Made by a program: the position numbers and the translations under genes. The notes under the pieces are model-generated. The model saw only the letters and a program-made list of their open reading frames with translations. It had not been told where the DNA came from and made no database searches. Shown here piece by piece: positions 43,742-50,595 of a stretch of DNA of 64,000 nt; position 1 is the stretch's first letter; each line of letters begins with the position of its first letter. Source of the DNA: Oceanicaulis sp. (lineage in GTDB: Bacteria > Pseudomonadota > Alphaproteobacteria > Caulobacterales > Maricaulaceae); contig CP157796.1 of NCBI GenBank assembly GCA_040112665.1, positions 1,862,813 through 1,926,812 on the forward strand, in the 5' to 3' direction.

Positions 43742-44104
43742 ATGAAAAAGCTTATGATTCTTGCAGCGTGCTGTGCTGCGGTAAGTGTCGCCGCCTGCGC
43801 GAGCCGAGCGAACGGCGTCGCGCCGGTGTCCATTTCTGCGACCGAGTACGAAGGGCTCTCCTGTGAAGATACGCGGGCCGAGCTCGATCTTGCGCGCGAG
43901 CGCGAAAGTGCGCTGACGCGGCGCCAAAACAACGCGGCGACAGCTGACGCAGTCGGGGTCTTCCTCGTGCTCGTGCCGGCTGGCTCGGTGTTCGGTGGCG
44001 ATGTGTCCGGCGAACTCGCTCAAGCGAAAGGTGAAGTTCGCGCTCTGGAGCGTGCGGTCGTGACAAACTGCGCGCGCCCGGCTGCTGAACCCGTCGCCAG
44101 CTGA
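43742..44104 (+). CDS. small lipoprotein of unknown function
   Basis: A 120-residue protein with a lipoprotein signal MKKLMILAACCAAVSVAAC. An alpha-helical domain follows, with one Gly/Val hydrophobic stretch (VGVFLVLVPAGSVFGGDVSG) flanked by charged helices. The layout is a short envelope lipoprotein with a membrane-seeking hairpin. Local base composition is lower in GC than the neighbours, as is the 114-bp gap upstream. The start is ATG 43742; ATG 43730 is also in frame with a similar ribosome site. Confidence 0.65.
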   Translation: MKKLMILAACCAAVSVAACASRANGVAPVSISATEYEGLSCEDTRAELDLARERESALTRRQNNAATADAVGVFLVLVPAGSVFGGDVSGELAQAKGEVRALERAVVTNCARPAAEPVAS

Positions 44105-44169
44105 ACCCCGCTCACCTCGCCTTAACGCGCGCCGTGGCAGTCTCCGCCCGTCTCAGGGAGGAGACCGTC

Positions 44170-44487
44170 ATGGCTGCGCCTGTGCTCGATCTTGAACATC
44201 TGGCCCGCTACACCGGCGGGGACGCTGCGCTGGAGGCCGAATTGTTCGGCCTTCTGGACGCGCAGATCGAGGCGTGCCTAACCGCGCTCGCCGCCGCGCA
44301 GGCCGAAAGCGGCTGGGCGGACGCGGCGCATACGCTGAAGGGCGCGGCGCGCGGCGTGGGGGCGATGAAGCTCGGCGACGCCTGCGCGGCGGCCGAGGCC
44401 GCCCCGTTCGATACGCGCGTGCTTCAGAAGGTGCGCACCGCCGCCGAAGAAGCGCGGCTGGCGATGGAGCAGGCGAAGGCCGGCTGA
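44170..44487 (+). CDS. Hpt (histidine phosphotransfer) domain protein
   Basis: A 105-residue stand-alone Hpt domain. The signature WADAAHTLKGAARGVGAMKL holds the phospho-acceptor His near residue 54. The domain is four-helical (LDLEHLARYTGGDAALEAEL; EAAPFDTRVLQKVRTAAEEA). It would relay phosphate between a hybrid kinase and a response regulator. No such partner is adjacent, so it is an orphan. ATG 44170 is preceded by GGGAGGAG. Confidence 0.88.
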   Translation: MAAPVLDLEHLARYTGGDAALEAELFGLLDAQIEACLTALAAAQAESGWADAAHTLKGAARGVGAMKLGDACAAAEAAPFDTRVLQKVRTAAEEARLAMEQAKAG

Positions 44488-44494
44488 GCCGGGT

Positions 44495-44845
44495 TCAGCT
44501 CCGGGTCGCGTCCCAGACCTCGAACTCATACGCGATCGAGCGCTCGACCAGCTCGCGCCAGACCGGCTCGGCGATTGCAGCCGACAGACCGGCTTTGTCG
44601 GCCTGGGCCAGCACCTTGCTCACCACGTCTTCGATCCGGTCCTCGTCGCGCACCACGCCGCGGTCGGGCTTGATCCGCGCAGCCGCTTCCATGTAGCGCG
44701 AGCGCTCGGCGATCAGAGTGACGAGCGCGCGGTCGAGCCGGTCCACGCCGTCGCGAACCTCCGCCATCGAACGGCAGGTTTCAGGCGCGGTGCGGGCGGT
44801 CAGGTCGGCCAGGTCGAAACCGGCGGGGGGCGGGGTCTTGCTCAT
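44495..44845 (-). CDS. chorismate mutase, AroQ class
   Basis: A 116-residue AroQ-type chorismate mutase. Features: SMAEVRDGVDRLDRALVTLI, AERSRYMEAAARIKP, VRDEDRIEDVVSKVLAQADK and ELVERSIAYEFEVWD. This is the three-helix pattern with the Arg/Lys active-site residues at the usual spacing. It converts chorismate to prephenate. It might instead be a pyruvate lyase-like relative, since the two families look alike in short sequences. Confidence 0.88.
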   Translation of the reverse strand: MSKTPPPAGFDLADLTARTAPETCRSMAEVRDGVDRLDRALVTLIAERSRYMEAAARIKPDRGVVRDEDRIEDVVSKVLAQADKAGLSAAIAEPVWRELVERSIAYEFEVWDATRS

Positions 44846-44884
44846 GGCGCGCTTATAGACGGGGGCGGGCGGGAAGCGAAAGCC

Positions 44885-46075
44885 TCACCGCCGCGCAAGC
44901 TCCTTCATGGCGCGGTCCACGCCGTCCAGGGTCAGCGGGAACATGCGCTGGGGACCCACGATCTCGCGGACGAGCTGCACCGAATAGGTGTGCGGCCACC
45001 AGGTTTCCGGGGTCGGGTTGATCCAGGCCAGGTGCGGATAGGTGTCCACGATCCGCCTGAGCCACACCCCGCCCGCTTCATCGTTCCAGTGCTCGACCGA
45101 GCCGCCGGGATGGGTGATCTCGGTGGGGCTCATCGCCGCGTCGCCGACGATCACCACCTTGTAGTCGCTGGGGTATTTGTGCAGCACGTCCATCAGCGGC
45201 GTGGTCTCGGACCGCCGCCGCAGATTGGATTTCCACACCGCCTCGTACGGGCAGTTGTGGAAATAGAAATACTCCAGATTGGCGAACACCGACCGGGCCG
45301 CAGAGAACAATCGCTCGGTCAGGTCGATGAAGGGGTCCATCGACCCGCCGACATCGAAGAAGACCAGAACCTTCACCGCGTTGCGCCGCTCGGGCCGCAT
45401 CTTCACGTCCAGAAAGCCCCGCCGTGCGGTGGCGTGGATCGTGTCGTCGAGGTCGAGTTCTTCCTCCGCGCCTTCGCGGGCGAATTTCCGAAGCCGGCGC
45501 AGCGCGACCTTCAGATTGCGCGTGCCCAGTTCGCGATCGGAGTCGTAGTCCTTGAAGCGGCGCGCCTCCCAGACCTTGGTGGCGCGCTTGTTCTTCGACT
45601 GCCCGCCGATGCGCACCCCGGCCGGGTTCCAGCCCGAATGGCCGTAGGGGCTCGTCCCGCCCGTGCCGATCCATTTCGACCCGCCCTCGTGACGGTCGGT
45701 CTGCTCGGCGAGCCGCTTTTGCAGCGTCTCCATCAGCTCGTCGAAATCCATGGCCTGAAGCTCGGCCATCTCTTCGGGCGAGAGGTGACGCTGAAGCTCG
45801 GCGCGCAGCCAGTCTTCGGGAATTTCTGCGCCCTTGAAGATGTCGCCCAGCGCCTCGATCCCTTCGAAGACATGGGCGAACACCTTGTCGAACTTGTCGA
45901 AATTGCGCTCGTCCTTGACCAGGGCGGCGCGGCTGACCGCATAGAAGCTGTCGAGATCGGGGCTGATCGCGCCCTTCTCCAGCGCTTCGAGCAAGGTGAG
46001 ATACTCGCGCGTGGAGACCGGAATCTTCGCCGCGCGCAGATCGGTGAAAAAGCGATGGAAAAGCGGAGCGCTCAT
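44885..46075 (-). CDS. VWA (CoxE-like) domain protein
   Basis: A 396-residue protein with the CoxE/VWA pattern. The N-terminal helical half (FFTDLRAAKIPVSTREYLTL) is followed by a Gly/Trp-rich middle (SKWIGTGGTSPYGHSGWNPA) and a von Willebrand A domain. Its MIDAS reads VLVFFDVGGSMDPF, where the usual DxSxS is DVGGS, so one Ser is Gly. Such proteins often pair with an AAA+ MoxR ATPase, but none is adjacent here. ATG 46075 is chosen over a longer frame. Confidence 0.85.
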   Translation of the reverse strand: MSAPLFHRFFTDLRAAKIPVSTREYLTLLEALEKGAISPDLDSFYAVSRAALVKDERNFDKFDKVFAHVFEGIEALGDIFKGAEIPEDWLRAELQRHLSPEEMAELQAMDFDELMETLQKRLAEQTDRHEGGSKWIGTGGTSPYGHSGWNPAGVRIGGQSKNKRATKVWEARRFKDYDSDRELGTRNLKVALRRLRKFAREGAEEELDLDDTIHATARRGFLDVKMRPERRNAVKVLVFFDVGGSMDPFIDLTERLFSAARSVFANLEYFYFHNCPYEAVWKSNLRRRSETTPLMDVLHKYPSDYKVVIVGDAAMSPTEITHPGGSVEHWNDEAGGVWLRRIVDTYPHLAWINPTPETWWPHTYSVQLVREIVGPQRMFPLTLDGVDRAMKELARR

Positions 46076-46241
46076 GGGGGGCGAGACTAGCGCGGGCCGG
46101 GGGCGGGGACAAACGGCCCGGCGCCCCGAAGCCCGGCTTGATCGCACCTTTCCCCGCGCCTAGTGTCGCGCCGCCCTTTCAAGCCCGGCGCGGCCGCGCT
46201 ATGGGCTCGGCTGGATATTCAACGGTTGCGAGCGCGCGGCG

Positions 46242-47114
46242 ATGGCGAAGGCCCCGTCCTTTCAGGACCTGATTCTCACTTTGCAGCGGTACTGGGCCGA
46301 CCAGGGCTGCGCGATCCTGCAGCCCTACGACACCGAGGTGGGCGCAGGCACGCTGCATCCGGCGACGACGCTGAGATCGCTCGGGCCCAGGCCTTGGCGG
46401 GCGGCCTATGTGCAGCCCTCGCGGCGGCCGGGCGACGGGCGGTACGGGGAAAACCCCAACCGGCTTCAGCATTACTACCAGTTCCAGGTGCTTTTAAAGC
46501 CGAGCCCGGCGAACCTTCAGGATCTCTATCTGGGCTCGCTCGACGCGATCGGCGTGGACCGCAAGCTCCATGACGTGCGCTTCGTCGAGGACGACTGGGA
46601 GAACCCCACGGTCGGCGCCTGGGGGCTGGGCTGGGAGGTCTGGTGCGACGGCATGGAAGTCAGCCAGTTCACTTATTTCCAGCAGGTCGGCGGGCTCGAT
46701 GTGGAGCTGGTCTCCGGCGAGCTGACCTACGGCCTGGAACGCCTGGCGATGTACGTGCAGGGCGTGGAGAATGTCTACGATCTCGACTTCAACGGCGCGG
46801 GCATCAGCTATGGCGACGTGTTCCTGGAGAACGAGCGCCAGCAATCGGCCTTCAATTTCGAACACGCCGACACCGCGATGCTGATCGAGTGGTTCAAGGG
46901 CGCGGAGGCCCAGTGCAAGGCTTTGCTCGCGCTTGAAAAACCGCTGCCTCTGCCGGCGTATGATTTCTGCCTGAAGGCCTCTCACCTGTTCAATCTTGTC
47001 GATGCGCGCGGCGCGATCTCGGTGGCCGAACGTGCGAGCTGGATCGCGCGGGTGCGCGATCTGGCCAAAGGCTGCGCGGACGCCTGGGTGAAGCTCGAAA
47101 AGGACGCGGCGTGA
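46242..47114 (+). CDS. glyQ: glycyl-tRNA synthetase alpha subunit
   Basis: A 290-residue catalytic alpha subunit. Characteristic GlyQ sequences: [60 protein letters not shown], and the [13 protein letters not shown] motif. It charges tRNA-Gly together with GlyS. ATG 46242. It runs straight into a GST gene and then glyS, an unusual interposition. Confidence 0.97.
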   Translation: MAKAPSFQDLILTLQRYWADQGCAILQPYDTEVGAGTLHPATTLRSLGPRPWRAAYVQPSRRPGDGRYGENPNRLQHYYQFQVLLKPSPANLQDLYLGSLDAIGVDRKLHDVRFVEDDWENPTVGAWGLGWEVWCDGMEVSQFTYFQQVGGLDVELVSGELTYGLERLAMYVQGVENVYDLDFNGAGISYGDVFLENERQQSAFNFEHADTAMLIEWFKGAEAQCKALLALEKPLPLPAYDFCLKASHLFNLVDARGAISVAERASWIARVRDLAKGCADAWVKLEKDAA

Positions 47115-47710
47115 TGGCCGACATCACCGTCTGGCACGGCCCGAACACGCGCTCGACCGGTACGGTCTGGCTGCTCGAAGAGCTGGGCGTGCCCTATGAC
47201 CTTAAGAAGGTCGACGTGTTCGGCGGGGCGACGCGCGAGCCCGAATATCTGCGCATCAACCCGGCCGGCAAGGTCCCCGCGATCCGCCACAAGGGCAAGG
47301 TGCTCGGCGAGATGGCGGCGATCTCGCTCTATCTCTGCGACGAATACCCCGAGGCGGGCCTCGCGCCGGCGATCGGCGATCCGATGCGCGGGGAGTATCT
47401 GTACTGGTCGGTCTTCCGCCCCGGTGTGCTGGAGCCCGCCATGATGGCCAAGGTGCAGGGCTGGGACGCCGATCCGGGCCGGGTCGGCTGGGGCGACTGG
47501 GAGACCGCGCTGGCGCTCATCGAACGGCCGCTGAGAGACAGCCCTTATCTGCTCGGCGAGGCGTTCTCCGCCGCCGACATTCTGGTGGGCGGCGCTTTGG
47601 GCTGGCTTCGCCATTTCGGCGTTCTGCCCAAGGACGGCCCGTTCGACGCCTATATCGACCGGCTGCACGACCGGCCGGCCTATGACCGCATGCAGGCCGC
47701 GAACCGTTAG
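47114..47710 (+). CDS. glutathione S-transferase family protein
   Basis: A 198-residue GST. The thioredoxin-like N-terminal domain contains ITVWHGPNTRSTGTVWLLEE and the cis-Pro motif RINPAGKVPAIRHKG, followed by GEMAAISLYLCDEYPEAGLA. A helical C-terminal domain with YLLGEAFSAADILVGGALGW completes it. It overlaps the glyQ stop by one base and is 11 bp before glyS. It is probably co-transcribed with both synthetase genes, although its job there is unclear. Confidence 0.9.
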   Translation: MADITVWHGPNTRSTGTVWLLEELGVPYDLKKVDVFGGATREPEYLRINPAGKVPAIRHKGKVLGEMAAISLYLCDEYPEAGLAPAIGDPMRGEYLYWSVFRPGVLEPAMMAKVQGWDADPGRVGWGDWETALALIERPLRDSPYLLGEAFSAADILVGGALGWLRHFGVLPKDGPFDAYIDRLHDRPAYDRMQAANR

Positions 47711-47721
47711 GACTTATCCAA

Positions 47722-50526
47722 GTGGCTCAATTCCTTCTCGAATTCTTCTCCGAGGAAATTCCCGCCCGCATGCAGGCGCGCGCCGAGGCCGATCTCGAGC
47801 GGCTGATGACGGCTGCGCTGAACGAGGCGGGCCTGGCCTGGGAGAGCCTTCAGACCTTCTCCGGCCCGCGCCGGCTGGGCCTTGTCATGGAGGGCGTGCC
47901 CGAAAAGACCGCAGACGTGCGCGAGGAGCGCAAGGGTCCCCGCACCGACGCGCCTGAAAAGGCGATCGAAGGCTTCCTGCGCGGGGCGGGGCTGTCGAGC
48001 GTCGATCAGTGCAAGGTCGAGGAGGGCAAGAAGGGCGCGTTCTACGTCGCGGTGATCGAAAAGCCCGGCCGCTCGAGCGCCGAGGTGCTGGCCGAGGCGA
48101 TCGAGGCGACGGTGAAAGCCTTCCCCTGGCCCAAATCGATGAAGTTCGGCGAGGGCGCGCGCGCCCAGCGCTGGGTGCGTCCGCTGCAGCGGGTCGTCGC
48201 GCTTCTGGGCGGCGAGGTGATCCCCGCCGAAGTGTTCGGCGTGACGGCGTCCAACGTCACCGAGGGCCACCGCATCCACGGAAGCGGGCCGTTCGAGGTG
48301 TCCGGCTGGGACGATTACTGCGCGAAGTTGAAGGAAAACGGCGTCATCCTGATGCGGTCCGAGCGCAAGGCGAAAATCCTGCTCGACGCCCGGAAGGTGT
48401 GCGCGGACGAGGGCCTGACCCTGGTCGAGGACGAAGGCCTGCTCGAAGAGGTGACGGGGCTTGTCGAGCACCCCTGCGCGATATTGGGCGACATGGAGCC
48501 GGGCTTTCTCGATCTGCCGCCCGAGGTGATCCAGCTCACCATGAAGACGCACCAGAAATATTTCGCGGTGCAGGACAAGGATGGAAAGCTCGCCCCGAAA
48601 TTCGTCGTCATCGCCAACCAGGACGCGCCCGACGGCGGGGCGGCGATCGCGGCGGGCAACGCCCGCGTGCTCTCCGCGCGCCTGTCCGACGCCCGGCATT
48701 TCTGGGATCTGGACCGGAAGAAAGGGCTCGAGGCGATGGCCGGCGAGCTCGGGAAAGTCACCTTCCACGAAAAGCTCGGCACGGTGGCGGACAAGGTCGA
48801 GCGCGTCGCCGCGCTGGCCCGCGAACTCGCCCCGTCCGTCGGCGCCGATCCCGAGCTCGCCTACACGGCCGCCAAGCTCGCCAAGGCCGATCTCGTCAGC
48901 CAGATGGTCTACGAATTCCCCGAGCTTCAGGGCGTGATGGGCCGGTATTACGCGCTGGAGGCTGGCGCCGCGCACCCCACCCCGGCCCTCCCCTCAAGGG
49001 GAGGGAGGGATGCGGAGAGCGCCGTAGCCAGTCCCTCAGACGCTTCCGGATTTGAGCCGGATCAGGGCTCGCCGAGCGAACCGAACAGCGCTCCCTCCCC
49101 CTTGGGGGAGGGCTGGGGTGGGGGGCTCGCCGGCCTCTCAGACAAGGACCGCCAGGCCGTCGCCGACGCCATCCGCGATCACTACAAGCCGCAAGGCCCG
49201 TCAGACGCCGTGCCGACCGCGCCGGTCAGCGCCGCGGTCGCGCTCGCCGACAAGCTCGACACGCTGGTGGGCTTCTGGGCCATCGACGAAAAGCCGACGG
49301 GCTCGAAAGACCCGTTCGCGCTGCGGCGCGCGGCGCTGGGGGTTATTCGGGTGTTGGAAGAGACATATGTAGAACTGCCACTGCGTCGACAATTCATGAA
49401 CGGTACAACTGCGTTATTAACGCGCTGGATCGGCGATTATAATGATGGATATTTAAAGACCGGCGCCTCTTTTGACGTTTCCGAAGACCCGCCAAATCCT
49501 GACTGTACGGAAGTGCCCATACGGAGTTGGGTCAACTGGGACGGAATTCTGGATGGAGAACGGGGCGAATTTGTTGCCGACGCAAGGCTCGGCTTTCCTG
49601 ATGTTTTTGACGAGAACGACTGGACCGAAGAGCACGCACAAGGGAAACGCGATCTGGCGGAATTGACCTCGCGCCTAGAAATTTTGGATCAAGCTGTAAT
49701 GCATACAGTTTTTGATAATCTTGATGATCCTTCAGAAACAAGACTGCAAGCTGCTCGGAAAGTGCTCACATGTAACGCCCCGCGGGTGACTGAGTACACG
49801 CAATCTCTCCTCGCCTTCTTCGCCGACCGTCTGAAAGTCCACCTCAAGGACGAAGGCGTCCGCCACGACGTCATCGATGCGGTGTTCGCGCTGGGCGACG
49901 ACGACCTCGTGCGCGTCACCAAGAAATCGCGCGCGCTGCAGCGCTTCATCGAGACCGAGGACGGCGCGGCGCTGCTGGCGGGGTATCGCCGGGCGGCGAA
50001 TATTCTCAGCGCTGAAGAGAAGAAGGGCTTCGATCTGAGCGAGGCTCTTTCTGAAGTGCTGGGCGAGCACCCCACCCTGGCCCTCCCCTCGAGGGGAGGG
50101 AGGGATGCGGAGAGCGCCGAGAAGTCTCCTTTGAACGTCGCGGCGGATGAGGCGGGCCAGAACAAGCGGGGCGGGTCCCACAGCACTCCCTCCCCCTCGG
50201 GGGAGGGCCGGGGTGGGGCGCTCACCGAAGACCAGGCCGCCGCTCTGCTGATCGAGATCGCCAAAACCGCCGAGGCGGGCGAGGAGCGCGCGCTGATCGC
50301 GGAAATCCAGGCGGCCGAAGAGGTTGCGGGCGCGGCGCTGGGCAAGGAAGACTTCGAAGCCGCCATGGCGGCGCTGGCGCGGCTGCGCGCGCCGGTCGAT
50401 GCGTTTTTCGACGCAGTTGTGGTCAACGCCGAAGACCGTATGGTGCGGCGCAACAGGTTGCTTCTGCTGTCGCGGATTCGGGCGGCGGCGGACGCCGTGG
50501 CTGACTTTTCCCGGCTCGAGGGCTGA
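47722..50526 (+). CDS. glyS: glycyl-tRNA synthetase beta subunit with three in-frame insertions
   Basis: A 934-residue GlyS, far longer than the usual 690-720. Family core: ARRLMTAALNEAG-like N-terminus, PWPKSMKFGEGARAQRWVRP, QLTMKTHQKYFAVQDKDGKL and HEKLGTVADKVERVAALARE. VADAIRDHYKPQGPSDAVPT, DPFALRRAALGVIR and the C-terminal RAPVDAFFDAVVVNAEDRMV follow. Insertions: a 149-bp palindromic element at 48975-49123, an AT-richer segment at about 49340-49805, and a second 149-bp element at 50070-50218. The frame stays open through all three. GTG start at 47722 after the GST gene. Confidence 0.95.
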   Translation: MAQFLLEFFSEEIPARMQARAEADLERLMTAALNEAGLAWESLQTFSGPRRLGLVMEGVPEKTADVREERKGPRTDAPEKAIEGFLRGAGLSSVDQCKVEEGKKGAFYVAVIEKPGRSSAEVLAEAIEATVKAFPWPKSMKFGEGARAQRWVRPLQRVVALLGGEVIPAEVFGVTASNVTEGHRIHGSGPFEVSGWDDYCAKLKENGVILMRSERKAKILLDARKVCADEGLTLVEDEGLLEEVTGLVEHPCAILGDMEPGFLDLPPEVIQLTMKTHQKYFAVQDKDGKLAPKFVVIANQDAPDGGAAIAAGNARVLSARLSDARHFWDLDRKKGLEAMAGELGKVTFHEKLGTVADKVERVAALARELAPSVGADPELAYTAAKLAKADLVSQMVYEFPELQGVMGRYYALEAGAAHPTPALPSRGGRDAESAVASPSDASGFEPDQGSPSEPNSAPSPLGEGWGGGLAGLSDKDRQAVADAIRDHYKPQGPSDAVPTAPVSAAVALADKLDTLVGFWAIDEKPTGSKDPFALRRAALGVIRVLEETYVELPLRRQFMNGTTALLTRWIGDYNDGYLKTGASFDVSEDPPNPDCTEVPIRSWVNWDGILDGERGEFVADARLGFPDVFDENDWTEEHAQGKRDLAELTSRLEILDQAVMHTVFDNLDDPSETRLQAARKVLTCNAPRVTEYTQSLLAFFADRLKVHLKDEGVRHDVIDAVFALGDDDLVRVTKKSRALQRFIETEDGAALLAGYRRAANILSAEEKKGFDLSEALSEVLGEHPTLALPSRGGRDAESAEKSPLNVAADEAGQNKRGGSHSTPSPSGEGRGGALTEDQAAALLIEIAKTAEAGEERALIAEIQAAEEVAGAALGKEDFEAAMAALARLRAPVDAFFDAVVVNAEDRMVRRNRLLLLSRIRAAADAVADFSRLEG
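48975..49123 (+). repeat. 149-bp palindromic element, copy 1 (inside glyS)
   Basis: It begins CCCCACCCCGGCCCTCCCCT and ends with a nearly exact inverted copy of that sequence (18 of 20 positions). Two inner hairpins are CCCTCCCCT/AGGGGAGGG (48986-48994 with 48997-49005) and CCCTCCCCC/GGGGGAGGG (49093-49101 with 49104-49112). It is read in frame as a Pro/Ser/Gly-rich peptide starting HPTPALPSRGGRDAESA. Confidence 0.8.
49340..49805 (+). other. AT-richer in-frame insertion in glyS
   Basis: From about GVIRV to QSLLAFF the gene switches to AT-richer codons (for example TTTGACGTTTCCGAAGACCC, ATGCATACAGTTTTTGATAA). It then returns abruptly to GC-rich sequence. In E. coli GlyS the matching interval between the DPFALRRAAIG and the GRFRAW-type segment is about 40 residues; here it is about 155. 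The extra 115 or so residues (DYNDGYLKTGASFDVSEDPP onward) match no domain I recognise. No stop codon or frameshift interrupts it. Confidence 0.65.
50070..50218 (+). repeat. 149-bp palindromic element, copy 2 (inside glyS)
   Basis: Same length, orientation and reading frame as copy 1. It starts CCCCACCCTGGCCCTCCCCT and ends CCGGGGTGGGG. About 50 bases at the left end and 38 at the right end match copy 1 with few changes, while the middle of about 50 bases differs. It encodes HPTLALPSRGGRDAESA at the start and PSPSGEGRGGAL at the end. Confidence 0.8.
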
Positions 50527-50547
50527 GGACGACCGGCAACGCGCCGG

Positions 50548-50573
50548 GCCGCCTCAGCGTATCAAGAGGCGGC
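50548..50573 (+). terminator. stem-loop between glyS and ppdK
   Basis: GCCGCCTC (50548-50555) pairs perfectly with GAGGCGGC (50566-50573) around a 10-base loop. No T-tract follows, so it is either a weak or factor-aided terminator or a leader structure just before the ppdK ribosome site (AGGAG at 50580-50584). Confidence 0.4.
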
Positions 50574-50595
50574 GAAGACCAGGAGTGAGGCCGAT

